Notes under the pieces: model-generated
Seen by the model: only the letters and a program-made list of their open reading frames with translations
Told to the model about the DNA's origin: nothing
Database searches by the model: none
Made by a program: the position numbers and the translations under genes
Shown here: one piece after another, positions 9,664-18,623 of the stretch
Numbering within the stretch: position 1 is the stretch's first letter
Layout: each line of letters begins with the position of its first letter
NCBI RefSeq assembly: GCF_030161235.1
Contig: NZ_BSPW01000044.1
Coordinates: 1 to 64,000 of the forward strand
Source: Vibrio zhanjiangensis
Lineage (GTDB): Bacteria > Pseudomonadota > Gammaproteobacteria > Enterobacterales > Vibrionaceae
Direction: 5' to 3'
Length of the DNA stretch: 64,000 nt

Positions 9664-9803
9664 GACGCCCAAAGTTTGGTCTCTTTAATGCAAGTTCTGC
9701 ATAAGAGCATGATTACTGAGAACCAAGTTTCCAAGGATGTTTACTTCGTTAATTTTGAATAATAGTAATAATAACGAAGAAACCGCAATGAGAGGAAAAA
9801 GTC

Positions 9804-12401
9804 GTGCTTGAAGCCTACCGTAAACACGTCGCAGAGCGTGCTGCTGAAGGAGTCGTTCCAAAACCACTAGACGCTGAACAAGTCGCTGGTCTTGTTGAAC
9901 TACTGAAAAATCCCCCTCAAGGTGAAGAAGCCGTACTTCTTGACTTACTTGAGAATCGCATCCCTCCGGGTGTCGATGAGGCCGCTTATGTAAAAGCGGG
10001 TTTTCTAACTGCAGTGACTAAAGGTGAGGTTCAATCTCCTCTAGTGAGCCGCGAAAAAGCAGCACAGTTGCTTGGAACAATGCAAGGTGGCTACAACATA
10101 GCTCCCCTTGTTGAACTTCTTGAAGACAAAGCGTTAGCTCCGATCTCGGCGAAAGCGTTGTCTCATACTTTGCTCATGTTTGATGCTTTCTACGATGTAG
10201 AAGAAAAAGCGAAAGCGGGAAATGCATACGCTCAACAAGTGATGCAGTCTTGGGCAGACGCTGAATGGTTTTTATCCAAGCCTGAACTTGAGAAAAAAAT
10301 CACCTTAACTGTGTTTAAGGTGACCGGTGAAACTAACACAGATGATCTTTCCCCTGCTCCTGATGCTTGGTCTCGTCCTGATATCCCTGTTCATGCTCTT
10401 GCTATGTTGAAAAACGAACGTGATGGCATTAACCCAGATCAATCTGGCAGCATAGGCCCAATTACTCAGATAGAAGATCTTAAGAAAAAAGGTCATCAGT
10501 TGGTGTATGTGGGAGATGTTGTTGGTACGGGTTCATCAAGGAAATCAGCGACCAACTCTGTGCTTTGGTTTATGGGTGATGATATTCCTTACGTACCGAA
10601 TAAGCGTGCTGGTGGTTATGTTCTTGGTGGAAAAATTGCCCCTATCTTTTTCAACACAATGGAAGATGCCGGTGCTCTACCCATTGAAGTCGATGTATCT
10701 AAGCTCAATATGGGTGATGTCATTGATGTCTATCCGTATGAAGGCAAAGTGTGTAACCATGCTACAGGTGAAACGCTGGCTGAATTTGGCTTGAAAACCG
10801 AGGTGTTGATTGATGAAGTTCGTGCTGGTGGGCGTATTCCGCTCATTATTGGTCGTGGTTTGACCGAAAAGGCGCGTCAGTCACTGGGTCTTGAAGCGTC
10901 AGATATTTTCCGCAAACCCGGCACAGTCGCCGATTCGGGCAAGGGTTATTCTCTAGCCCAAAAGATGGTTGGTAAAGCCTGTGGGGTAGAAGGTATTCGC
11001 CCAGGGACTTACTGTGAACCCAAAATGACGACGGTAGGGTCTCAAGATACCACAGGCCCAATGACGCGAGATGAATTAAAAGATCTTGCTTGCTTGGGCT
11101 TCTCTGCTGATTTGGTTATGCAGTCATTCTGTCATACTTCAGCATACCCTAAACCGGTTGATGTGAATACTCACCACACACTGCCTGATTTTATCATGAA
11201 TCGTGGTGGTGTGTCTCTACGCCCCGGTGATGGTGTAATTCACTCTTGGCTGAACAGAATGCTTCTACCTGATACTGTGGGAACGGGGGGTGATTCTCAT
11301 ACCCGTTTTCCACTCGGTATTTCTTTCCCAGCAGGTTCGGGCTTAGTGGCCTTTGCTGCCGCGACAGGCGTGATGCCACTGGATATGCCTGAGTCTATCT
11401 TGGTTCGCTTCAAAGGTAAGATGCAGCCAGGTATTACCCTCAGAGATCTTGTTCACGCTATTCCTTACTATGGTATTAAGCAAGGCCTACTTACGGTTGA
11501 AAAAGCTGGTAAGATCAATGAGTTCTCTGGACGAGTACTTGAAATCGAAGGGGTTGAGCATCTTACAGTAGAACAAGCATTCGAATTGTCTGATGCGTCG
11601 GCAGAGCGTTCTGCTGCAGGCTGTACGGTTAAGCTTTCGCAAGCATCAATTGAAGAGTACCTCAACTCGAATATTGTCATGCTGAAGTGGATGATCTCTG
11701 AAGGTTATGGCGATCGCCGTACTATCGAACGCCGTATCACTGCGATGGAAGAGTGGCTTGCCAATCCAGAGTTAATGGAAGCGGATGCAGATGCAGAGTA
11801 TGCGCATGTGATTGACATTGATTTAGCCGAAATTACAGAGCCGATTCTTTGTGCGCCAAATGATCCCGATGATGCTCGTCTTCTATCTGATGTTCAAGGT
11901 ACACAGATCGATGAAGTCTTTATTGGCTCATGTATGACGAATATTGGTCACTTCCGAGCGGCAGGTAAGCTGCTAGAGCAGTATGGTGGTCAGCTCGATA
12001 CTCGCCTTTGGGTGGCTCCTCCAACGAAAATGGATAGAGATCAACTCACTGCCGAGGGCTATTACGGAATATATGGTCGTGCTGGTGTGCGTATTGAAAC
12101 TCCAGGGTGCTCTTTGTGTATGGGTAACCAAGCTAGGGTTGCAGATAAAGCGACGGTAATGTCAACGTCTACCCGTAATTTCCCTAACCGTCTTGGTAAT
12201 GGAGCCAATGTCTATTTGTCCTCTGCTGAATTAGCGGCTGTAGGTGCGATTCTAGGTAGAATTCCAACCAAGGATGAATACCTAAAATATGCTAAGCAGA
12301 TAGATGCAACAGCAGCCGATACGTATCGCTATTTGAATTTCCACAAAATGGAAGAGTATACCAAAAAAGCGGATACGGTTATTTTCCAAGAGCCAGCATA
12401 A
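9804..12401 (+). CDS. acnB: Bifunctional aconitate hydratase 2 / 2-methylisocitrate dehydratase
   Basis: Major TCA-cycle aconitase converting citrate to isocitrate through a [4Fe-4S] cluster; AcnB proteins can also dehydrate 2-methylcitrate products and bind mRNA when the cluster is lost. The 865-residue length equals E. coli AcnB. An N-terminal HEAT-like domain (about 1-160) is followed by the swivel domain and the catalytic core. Cluster ligands are Cys710 (in GSCMTN), Cys769 and Cys772 (in CSLCMGNQ). The GTG start at 9804 follows an AGAGGA site by 7 nt. A terminator follows, then yacL, as in enterics. Confidence 0.98.
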   Translation: MLEAYRKHVAERAAEGVVPKPLDAEQVAGLVELLKNPPQGEEAVLLDLLENRIPPGVDEAAYVKAGFLTAVTKGEVQSPLVSREKAAQLLGTMQGGYNIAPLVELLEDKALAPISAKALSHTLLMFDAFYDVEEKAKAGNAYAQQVMQSWADAEWFLSKPELEKKITLTVFKVTGETNTDDLSPAPDAWSRPDIPVHALAMLKNERDGINPDQSGSIGPITQIEDLKKKGHQLVYVGDVVGTGSSRKSATNSVLWFMGDDIPYVPNKRAGGYVLGGKIAPIFFNTMEDAGALPIEVDVSKLNMGDVIDVYPYEGKVCNHATGETLAEFGLKTEVLIDEVRAGGRIPLIIGRGLTEKARQSLGLEASDIFRKPGTVADSGKGYSLAQKMVGKACGVEGIRPGTYCEPKMTTVGSQDTTGPMTRDELKDLACLGFSADLVMQSFCHTSAYPKPVDVNTHHTLPDFIMNRGGVSLRPGDGVIHSWLNRMLLPDTVGTGGDSHTRFPLGISFPAGSGLVAFAAATGVMPLDMPESILVRFKGKMQPGITLRDLVHAIPYYGIKQGLLTVEKAGKINEFSGRVLEIEGVEHLTVEQAFELSDASAERSAAGCTVKLSQASIEEYLNSNIVMLKWMISEGYGDRRTIERRITAMEEWLANPELMEADADAEYAHVIDIDLAEITEPILCAPNDPDDARLLSDVQGTQIDEVFIGSCMTNIGHFRAAGKLLEQYGGQLDTRLWVAPPTKMDRDQLTAEGYYGIYGRAGVRIETPGCSLCMGNQARVADKATVMSTSTRNFPNRLGNGANVYLSSAELAAVGAILGRIPTKDEYLKYAKQIDATAADTYRYLNFHKMEEYTKKADTVIFQEPA

Positions 12402-12429
12402 CGGTCTAAGGACAATATCATTAATTCGA

Positions 12430-12460
12430 GCGCCTGTTACTGACAGGCGCTTTTCTTTTT
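12430..12460 (+). terminator. Terminator after acnB
   Basis: A GCGCCTG (12430-12436) / CAGGCGC (12444-12450) stem with a 7-nt loop is followed by TTTTCTTTTT. A standard intrinsic terminator 29 bp after the acnB stop. Confidence 0.92.
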
Positions 12461-12516
12461 GAGCTTTGTAAATCGTCCTTATATACTCTGCATCCTTCTC
12501 AAATAAGGTAGATACG

Positions 12517-12888
12517 ATGGAATTTGAATTTATTCGCAACACACTTATGGGCGAATACTATGTAAAGCCCAGTATGGGGCATGAAATTCTAGGTCGCTGG
12601 CTGGAAGAAGAAATTGGTAAAGATAGGCAGAAAATACAGCAAGTTGAAGCTTTGCTGGAGAGAGCTACGCAATCTCCATTGCTAGAGCACAAGCTACTAG
12701 GATGTGAAATATCCTTGGTTATTCAGGGCGATGAAGTGATAGTTCAAGAAAATGTGCTAGACCATGGTGAAATACTGCCAGAGGATAGTGAATTGAATTA
12801 TTACGATAGTGAAAGTAAATCCTGCTGCGGGTTAGAGGACTTCTTATCTTTATTTGAACAATGGAAAGCATTTTTGCAATCTAGATAA
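12517..12888 (+). CDS. yacL: YacL family protein (UPF0231)
   Basis: Small acidic protein of 123 residues belonging to the YacL/UPF0231 family, whose function is unknown. It starts MEFEFIRNTLMGEYYVK, as in E. coli YacL, and contains the family's acidic ending region. It follows acnB in the same orientation, the order also found in E. coli, but a terminator lies between them and the short gap must hold its own promoter. The stop is followed 37 bp later by a strong hairpin that doubles as a candidate NtrC site for glnK. Confidence 0.9.
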   Translation: MEFEFIRNTLMGEYYVKPSMGHEILGRWLEEEIGKDRQKIQQVEALLERATQSPLLEHKLLGCEISLVIQGDEVIVQENVLDHGEILPEDSELNYYDSESKSCCGLEDFLSLFEQWKAFLQSR

Positions 12889-12925
12889 AGGCGACAGTTT
12901 AGAAATTTGCCTCATTATTGTGAAA

Positions 12926-12960
12926 GGGCGCACCATGGTGGTGCGCCCTTTGCTTTTTAT
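12926..12960 (+). terminator. Terminator of yacL, also a candidate NtrC-binding palindrome
   Basis: A 10-bp stem, GGGCGCACCA (12926-12935) with TGGTGCGCCC (12939-12948), is followed by TTTGCTTTTTAT. Inside it GCACC (12930-12934), N5, GGTGC (12940-12944) matches the core of the NtrC enhancer consensus (TGCACC-N5-GGTGCA); only the outer T/A pair differs. Its centre lies roughly 100 bp before the predicted glnK transcription start. Confidence 0.85.
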
Positions 12961-13008
12961 TCTGTTCCATAAAGGATAAATCATCTAAATATCAATCTCT
13001 TAATAAGT

Positions 13009-13024
13009 TGGCATGATGCTTGGA
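13009..13024 (+). promoter_or_regulatory. Sigma-54 (-24/-12) promoter of glnK-amtB
   Basis: TGGCATGATGCTTGGA matches the RpoN consensus TGGCACG-N4-TTGCW at nearly every fixed position: GG at -24 is intact, and the mismatches are C-to-T at position 6 and C-to-G at position 15 of the 16-mer. It lies 39 bp upstream of the glnK ATG. Sigma-54 control of glnK-amtB by NtrC is established in enterics and fits the candidate enhancer site in the preceding hairpin. Confidence 0.75.
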
Positions 13025-13062
13025 TTGAAGGCTTTAAAGTCTATAAGCCTTGAGAGGGTAAG

Positions 13063-13401
13063 ATGAAAATCATTAATGCGATTATTAAACCATTCAAATT
13101 GGATGATGTTAGAGAAGCTCTTGCAGATATTGGGGTGGAAGGTATGACTGTTTCAGAAGTCAAAGGATTTGGGCGCCAAAAGGGCCATACTGAACTTTAT
13201 CGTGGGGCTGAATATCAAGTCGACTTTTTACCTAAGGTTAAGCTTGAAATTGCAACACATGCGGAAAATATCGATAGAGTTGTTGAGGCTATATCTCAGG
13301 CCGCTCATACCGGAAAAATAGGTGACGGGAAAATATTTGTCTATGACTTAACCCAAGCAGTGCGTATACGCACCGGTGAAATGGACGCGGAAGCATTATG
13401 A
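13063..13401 (+). CDS. glnK: PII-family nitrogen regulator GlnK
   Basis: Trimeric signalling protein that senses 2-oxoglutarate, ATP/ADP and glutamine status and blocks the AmtB channel when ammonium is plentiful. The 112-residue sequence has the T-loop with the uridylylation site Tyr51 (GHTELYRGAEY) and the C-terminal GKIGDGKIFV signature. The ATG at 13063 follows a GAGAGGGT site. It is the first gene of a glnK-amtB pair, the usual arrangement for GlnK rather than GlnB, with the amtB ATG 25 bp after its stop. Confidence 0.97.
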   Translation: MKIINAIIKPFKLDDVREALADIGVEGMTVSEVKGFGRQKGHTELYRGAEYQVDFLPKVKLEIATHAENIDRVVEAISQAAHTGKIGDGKIFVYDLTQAVRIRTGEMDAEAL

Positions 13402-13426
13402 GAACCTTAGGACTGGAGAGAATATA

Positions 13427-14656
13427 ATGGAACTTACCACAACAGTAACTGAACTGCGTTACGCACTGGACACGTTTTTCTTCCTAATCTCAGGCGCACT
13501 TGTCATGTGGATGGCTGCGGGTTTTGCCATGCTGGAAGCGGGTTTGGTGCGTTCAAAGAATACAACTGAAATATTAACCAAGAACGTATGCCTTTATGCC
13601 ATTGCTTGTACCACTTATCTTGTTGTTGGCTACAACATTATGTATGTCGGCAATATAGAAGGAGATTGGTTGCCCTCAATAGGCGCTTTGATTGGAACGC
13701 AGAGTGAAGGAGCCGATCATTCTCTAGAGTCCGATTTTTTCTTTCAGGTTGTGTTTGTGGCTACCGCTATGTCTGTGGTTTCAGGTGCCGTCGCTGAACG
13801 AATGAAACTATGGTCATTTCTCATCTTCTCTGCTGTATTGACATCGTTGATCTACCCTATAGAAGGTTATTGGACATGGGGAGGTGGCTTCTTATCTCAG
13901 GCTGGGTTTAGTGATTTTGCTGGTTCAGGCATTGTCCATATGGCTGGGGCGGCGGCAGCGCTTGCGGGTGTGTTATTACTGGGAGCTCGTCGTGGCAAAT
14001 ATGGCAAAAATGGTGAAATCTATCCAATTCCAGGCTCAAATATGCCACTGGCAACATTAGGCACTTTTATTCTGTGGTTTGGCTGGTTTGGGTTTAATGG
14101 TGGTTCTCAGCTGATGTTATCAGACTTTTCCAATGCGACGGCGGTTGGAAAAATCTTTGTCAATACAAATGCAGCGGCAGCTGCGGGTGCTTTTGCCGCG
14201 CTACTCGTCTGTAAAACAACCTGGGGCAAGGCTGATCTCACCATGGTACTGAACGGTGCCTTGGCTGGCTTAGTTGCCATCACGGCAGATCCTTTATCAC
14301 CATCTCCAATCTATTCGGTTGCAATTGGCTCAGTATCAGGTGTTTTAGTTGTGTTTAGCATTATAGCGTTGGATAAATTAAAGATAGACGATCCGGTCGG
14401 AGCCATCTCTGTACATGGGGTTTGTGGCTTTTTTGGTTTGATGGTTGTCCCCCTTAGTAATGCTGAAGCCAGTTTTTCAGCTCAGTTGCTTGGTGCGATG
14501 ACTATTTTTGCTTGGGTATTTATCAGCAGTCTGATCGTGTGGTCTTTACTCAAGGCTACTCTTGGTATTCGCGTGGCTGAAGAGGAAGAACTCGAGGGAA
14601 TGGATATGCATGATTGTGGTGTTGGAGCATACCCTGAGTTTGTCACCGTCAAATAA
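13427..14656 (+). CDS. amtB: Ammonium transporter AmtB
   Basis: Eleven-helix ammonium channel/transporter of the inner membrane. I start it at the ATG at 13427, 6 nt after a GGAGAG site, giving 409 residues; a longer in-frame start would overlap glnK. The conductance-channel twin histidines are visible as His171 (GIVHMAG) and His330 (SVHGVCG). The DFAGSG segment before His171 carries the conserved Asp. The cytoplasmic C-terminus ends near MHDCGVGAYPE. Unlike E. coli AmtB there is no obvious cleavable signal peptide; the N-terminus resembles a different Amt subfamily. It forms an operon with glnK and ends at an intrinsic terminator. Confidence 0.95.
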   Translation: MELTTTVTELRYALDTFFFLISGALVMWMAAGFAMLEAGLVRSKNTTEILTKNVCLYAIACTTYLVVGYNIMYVGNIEGDWLPSIGALIGTQSEGADHSLESDFFFQVVFVATAMSVVSGAVAERMKLWSFLIFSAVLTSLIYPIEGYWTWGGGFLSQAGFSDFAGSGIVHMAGAAAALAGVLLLGARRGKYGKNGEIYPIPGSNMPLATLGTFILWFGWFGFNGGSQLMLSDFSNATAVGKIFVNTNAAAAAGAFAALLVCKTTWGKADLTMVLNGALAGLVAITADPLSPSPIYSVAIGSVSGVLVVFSIIALDKLKIDDPVGAISVHGVCGFFGLMVVPLSNAEASFSAQLLGAMTIFAWVFISSLIVWSLLKATLGIRVAEEEELEGMDMHDCGVGAYPEFVTVK

Positions 14657-14686
14657 GTCACAATCACTTACAAATAAAAACATCAA

Positions 14687-14714
14687 AAACCTGCCGACCA
14701 TGGCAGGTTTTCTC
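14687..14714 (+). terminator. Terminator of the glnK-amtB operon
   Basis: ACCTGCC (14689-14695) pairs with GGCAGGT (14702-14708) and is followed by TTTTCTC. It lies about 30 bp after the amtB stop. Confidence 0.88.
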
Positions 14715-14760
14715 ATTTCAACGATTGAGTTCTAAGTCGTGATACATATAATAACGCAAC

Positions 14761-14775
14761 TGATAAACGTTATCA
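14761..14775 (+). promoter_or_regulatory. Fur box upstream of fbpA
   Basis: TGATAAACGTTATCA is a perfect inverted repeat in the 7-1-7 Fur arrangement (consensus TGATAAT-N-ATTATCA, one change per arm). It lies 20 bp upstream of the fbpA ATG, where bound Fur would block transcription under iron-replete conditions. The gene's function in ferric iron uptake supports the assignment. Confidence 0.82.
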
Positions 14776-14795
14776 TTACTAAAGGACTTGAACCA

Positions 14796-15815
14796 ATGAA
14801 AAAAGTGCTGACTCTTTCGGCTTTGGCTTGTATCACTTTGGCACCGACGCTAATGGCAAGTGAAATTGAGGAAGTAAATGTCTACTCCTACCGTCAACCT
14901 TTTTTGGTTGAGCCTATGTTTAATGAGTTTACTAAGGAAACGGGTATCAAAGTTAACGTTAAGTTTGCAAAAACTGGCTTAGCAGAGAAACTCGCTCAGG
15001 AAGGAGAGTATAGTCCTGCCGATGTAATTTTAACGGTTGATATTAGCCGTTTATCTGAATTGACAGACAAAGGCTTGGTTCAGCCAGTCGCAAGTGATGT
15101 GCTTGAGATGAATATTCCGCCGCAATATCAGGATCAGAATAACGAGTGGTTTGCGTTAACGACGCGAACTCGCAGTGTGTATTCTTCTCGTGAGCGTGTA
15201 GGTAAACTTGGTGAAGACTTTACGTACCAAGATCTTGCTAAGCCAGAGTTTAAAGGAAAAATTTGTACTCGCAGTGGTAAACACCCTTATAACGTCTCGC
15301 TTGTCTCTTCCATGATTGCTCACCAAGGTGAAGCTGAGACGAAAAAGTGGTTAGAAGGCGTTAAATCAAATTTAGCTCGTAAGCCTCAAGGCAATGATCG
15401 CGCTCAGGTAAAAGCAATTAAAGAAGGTCTGTGTGATGTTTCTTTAGGTAACAGCTACTACCTAGGTAAAATGTACAACGACAAAGAGCAAAAAGCTTGG
15501 GCAGATGCTGTGTATATTAACTTCCCATCGCAAAAAACCACGGGGACTCATGTCAATGTCTCTGGTATGGCCATGGCTAAGTATTCACTCAATAAAGATA
15601 ATGCACTCAAGCTGATGGAATTTTTGTCTGGCGACAAAGCGCAGAGCATGTATGCAGAAGTGAATTATGAATATCCAGTTAAAGATGGAGTTAAGCGTTC
15701 CGAGCTTGTTGCCTCTTGGGGAGATTTCAAAGCAGATACAATTTCTTTAGATGAAATTGCTGATCATCATGCCGCTGCGATAAAGTTGCTCGATGAAGTG
15801 AAATTCGATCTGTAA
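14796..15815 (+). CDS. fbpA: Ferric iron ABC transporter, periplasmic binding protein FbpA
   Basis: Periplasmic Fe3+-binding protein of an FbpABC (AfuABC/FutABC) importer. I use the ATG at 14796, 9 nt after an AAAGGA site. It yields 339 residues beginning with a signal peptide (MKKVLTLSALACITLAPTLMA); the longer frame from 14739 runs through the Fur box. The mature part starts SEIEEVNVYSYRQ, and the tyrosine pair in GNSYYLGKMY fits iron coordination in this family. It is followed by permease and ATPase genes on the same strand. A stable hairpin after its stop may raise its mRNA above that of fbpB and fbpC. Confidence 0.95.
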   Translation: MKKVLTLSALACITLAPTLMASEIEEVNVYSYRQPFLVEPMFNEFTKETGIKVNVKFAKTGLAEKLAQEGEYSPADVILTVDISRLSELTDKGLVQPVASDVLEMNIPPQYQDQNNEWFALTTRTRSVYSSRERVGKLGEDFTYQDLAKPEFKGKICTRSGKHPYNVSLVSSMIAHQGEAETKKWLEGVKSNLARKPQGNDRAQVKAIKEGLCDVSLGNSYYLGKMYNDKEQKAWADAVYINFPSQKTTGTHVNVSGMAMAKYSLNKDNALKLMEFLSGDKAQSMYAEVNYEYPVKDGVKRSELVASWGDFKADTISLDEIADHHAAAIKLLDEVKFDL

Positions 15816-15916
15816 TTGTTCAACACTGCGTTTGTAAAGCCTCGTGTCGTTCAGAATATCTGAGCAACTTGAGGTTACTAGGATATGAAGGTATAAACTA
15901 TCCTTTAGCGTGTTAA

Positions 15917-15939
15917 AGGTGCATAGTGTGCATGCACCT
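15917..15939 (+). repeat. Stem-loop between fbpA and fbpB
   Basis: AGGTGCAT (15917-15924), a 7-nt loop, then ATGCACCT (15932-15939): a perfect 8-bp stem with no T-tract. It sits in the 138-bp gap between binding-protein and permease genes. It may act as a 3' mRNA stabiliser for fbpA or as a weak terminator or processing site. Confidence 0.8.
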
Positions 15940-15953
15940 ATGATTATTAGACG

Positions 15954-17579
15954 ATGAAAGAAAAACTACATATATGGAAAACCAGTAGTGGGATGCTAGC
16001 CTTACTGCTGGTTTTACCGATCTTGGCAATATTTTTGACGGCGATTGGTGAGACAGACGAGCTATTTTCTCATCTTCTGTCAACCGTCATGCCGACCTAT
16101 ACCTTAAATACCGTTCTTTTGGCTGTCGGAACCATGCTATTGTCTGCATTGTTTGGCATTCCTTCGGCTTGGATAATGGCGATGTGTCGAATCCCAACGG
16201 AAAGTATCCTCCAGTGGGCTCTGGTACTACCTTTGGCGATGCCGAGTTATATTGTGGGATATATTTTTACTGACTGGCTAGATTTTGCGGGGCCAGTGCA
16301 GATATTTCTTCGAGATATTATGGGGTGGGGGGCTGGTGATTATTGGTTTCCGGATATCCGAACCTTGTCTGGCGCTATTTTTGTGTTGTCGCTGGTTTTA
16401 TATCCTTATGTGTATTTGCTTTGCCGAGCTTCTTTTATGGAGCAAAATGCCTCTTTATTGCAATCGGCACGCCTGTTGAAATGTTCACCATGGGAAAGTT
16501 TTCACCGCATCTCTTTACCACTAGCGAGGCCTTCTATTGCCGTTGGACTATCGCTTGTTGCGATGGAAACGATTGGTGATTTTGGTACTGTAAGTTACTT
16601 TGCGGTCAATACGTTAACTACCGCTGTGTATGATACTTGGTTAGGCTATTCAAGCCTTACTGCCGCCGCTAAAATTTCGGCGATCATGCTGATTTTTGTT
16701 GTCTTACTGCTTAGTACAGAGCGCTACAGTCGTCGCCGACAAAAGTTATTTCAGAATCAATTCAACAGCAGTGAAGATTTTCGCTATCAGTTACAAGGTT
16801 GGAGAAAATGGTTGGCCTTGATTTGGTGCTGGGGGTTGGTGATAGTCGCTTTTGCCTTTCCTCTTTGGCAATTGTTAACCTACGCGTATCAGTATTTTTA
16901 TCAAAGCTGGACCCCAGAGTTTCGTCAATATGCTTTAAATAGCTTTTATGTTTCGCTCACAGCGGCATTAATTGGCGTTGTTGTTGCCCTTGTGGTGAAT
17001 TTTTACCATCGAGTGGTAACTAATGGTCAGAGTCTAGCCTTTATGCGTTTATCGTCTTTAGGGTATGCGGTGCCCGGTACTGTATTGGCGATTGGGGTTA
17101 TGGCACCTGTGTTATTTATGGATCACTTGGTGAATGATCTGGCAAAAATGATCAACATCAGCCAGCCCGGTCTGATCTTTTCTGGTTCTATGTTTGCTTT
17201 GATTTTTGCCTTAATAGTGAGGTTTTCTGCTGTGGCGATCGGTAGTGTTGAGAGCAGTTTAAATAAGATCTCTCCTTCACTTGATATGGCCTCTCGCACC
17301 ATGGGCTGCAATTCCAATCAAATGCTGTGGCGTGTTCACTTTCCGCTCATTCGACGTGGAGCATTGATCGCGGGGTTACTGGTGTTTATCGAATCGATGA
17401 AAGAGCTCAATGCAGCCCTCTTGCTTCGACCTTTCAATTTTGAAACCTTGGCAACGTATGTGTATAACTTTGCCTCTGATGAACAACTAGAGTTGGCTGC
17501 TTTGCCGGCAGTATTGTTGGTATTAGTTGGATTGATCCCACTTGTTTTGGTTAACCGTTCGCTGGAGCATACCCACTGA
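15954..17579 (+). CDS. fbpB: Ferric iron ABC transporter, double permease FbpB
   Basis: Inner-membrane permease of the Fe3+ importer. The 541-residue protein is a tandem fusion of two BPD_transp_1 units with about twelve hydrophobic segments. Each half has an EAA-type coupling loop (LLKCSPWESFHRISLPLARP near residue 185 and MGCNSNQMLWRVHFPLIR near residue 450), typical of FbpB proteins. The ATG at 15954 is preceded by no strong ribosome-binding site, and its stop (TGA 17577-17579) overlaps the fbpC ATG by one base. Expression is presumably by read-through from fbpA. Confidence 0.94.
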   Translation: MKEKLHIWKTSSGMLALLLVLPILAIFLTAIGETDELFSHLLSTVMPTYTLNTVLLAVGTMLLSALFGIPSAWIMAMCRIPTESILQWALVLPLAMPSYIVGYIFTDWLDFAGPVQIFLRDIMGWGAGDYWFPDIRTLSGAIFVLSLVLYPYVYLLCRASFMEQNASLLQSARLLKCSPWESFHRISLPLARPSIAVGLSLVAMETIGDFGTVSYFAVNTLTTAVYDTWLGYSSLTAAAKISAIMLIFVVLLLSTERYSRRRQKLFQNQFNSSEDFRYQLQGWRKWLALIWCWGLVIVAFAFPLWQLLTYAYQYFYQSWTPEFRQYALNSFYVSLTAALIGVVVALVVNFYHRVVTNGQSLAFMRLSSLGYAVPGTVLAIGVMAPVLFMDHLVNDLAKMINISQPGLIFSGSMFALIFALIVRFSAVAIGSVESSLNKISPSLDMASRTMGCNSNQMLWRVHFPLIRRGALIAGLLVFIESMKELNAALLLRPFNFETLATYVYNFASDEQLELAALPAVLLVLVGLIPLVLVNRSLEHTH

Positions 17580-18610
17580 TGAAAAGTGCCTTATCTATCA
17601 AAAATTTGACATGCAAATATGATTTGCAGACCACGGTATTGGAATCCCTATCTTTGGATGTAAGCCAAGGAGAGATTGTGTGTTTGCTTGGTGCCAGTGG
17701 CTGTGGGAAAACGACTTTACTAAAAGCGATTGCGGGTTTGCTGCCACTGAGTTCTGGGACCATGAATCTCAACGGAAAATTGATAGATAATGGTTCTAGC
17801 TGGCTACCGCCTGAGCAACGCAATATTGGGATGATATTTCAAGATTATGCTTTATTTCCTCATTTGACGGTGGAGGAGAATGTGGCATTTGGTCTAAAAA
17901 CTCTCAGCAAAAAAGAAAAGTCAGTAAAAGTCTCAGAGATGCTGGCACTGGTTCATCTTACTGGATATGAAAAACGCTATCCACACCAGTTATCTGGCGG
18001 GCAGCAGCAGCGCGTTGCTATTGCCCGTTCATTGGCTTACAACCCTGACTTGTTATTGTTGGATGAGCCATTTTCTAATATAGATACTCAAGTACGTCAT
18101 GAACTGATCGGTGAAATACGTAAGATCTTTAAACAGCAAGGAGTGACGGCTATTTTTGTTACACATAGCCGTGAAGAGGCATTTGCTTTTGCCGATAAAA
18201 TGGCAGTGATGAACCATGGCGTTATTGAACAATATGGAACAGCCAGTGAATTGTATTTTCAGCCATCAAGCAAGTTTGTTGCAGACTTTCTCGGTGGAGG
18301 CAGCTATCTGCTTGCAAAGCGTATTTCTGAGCGCGAATTTGAAACTGAGCTTGGTCTTGTGGAAGCTAAGGCGCAGCAAGATATTCTTATTGATGCCGAA
18401 TGTGAATTATTATTGCGCCCACAGCATATCCAGATTAGTGCTATTGAACAGAGTAGTGTAACGGTTCTTGAGCAGCAGTTTATGGGTGATCATTGCCGTT
18501 ATGTTATTGATGCCAGTGGCAGTAGATTAATCGCCAGTTCAGCAGAACCTTTAGCCATTGGGCAGCCAGTCTCGGTTAAAGTTGAAACTCAAGGAGTACT
18601 GGCATTCTGA
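17579..18610 (+). CDS. fbpC: Ferric iron ABC transporter, ATPase FbpC
   Basis: ATPase that powers the FbpB permease. The 343-residue protein shows Walker A GASGCGKT (38-45), a Q-loop, the ABC signature LSGGQQQR near residue 138, Walker B LLLLDEP, the D-loop and a switch histidine (FVTHS). A C-terminal extension of about 100 residues resembles the TOBE-like regulatory domain of FbpC. Its ATG overlaps the fbpB stop. It is convergent with the GH20 gene, with only 13 bp between the stop codons and no clear terminator in the gap. Confidence 0.95.
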   Translation: MKSALSIKNLTCKYDLQTTVLESLSLDVSQGEIVCLLGASGCGKTTLLKAIAGLLPLSSGTMNLNGKLIDNGSSWLPPEQRNIGMIFQDYALFPHLTVEENVAFGLKTLSKKEKSVKVSEMLALVHLTGYEKRYPHQLSGGQQQRVAIARSLAYNPDLLLLDEPFSNIDTQVRHELIGEIRKIFKQQGVTAIFVTHSREEAFAFADKMAVMNHGVIEQYGTASELYFQPSSKFVADFLGGGSYLLAKRISEREFETELGLVEAKAQQDILIDAECELLLRPQHIQISAIEQSSVTVLEQQFMGDHCRYVIDASGSRLIASSAEPLAIGQPVSVKVETQGVLAF

Positions 18611-18623
18611 CTTCTTAGTGATG

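Noticed and set aside
9737..9812. 24-codon ORF overlapping the acnB start
   Set aside because: Its ATG directly abuts the only purine run and the frame simply crosses the true acnB GTG; no support as a gene.
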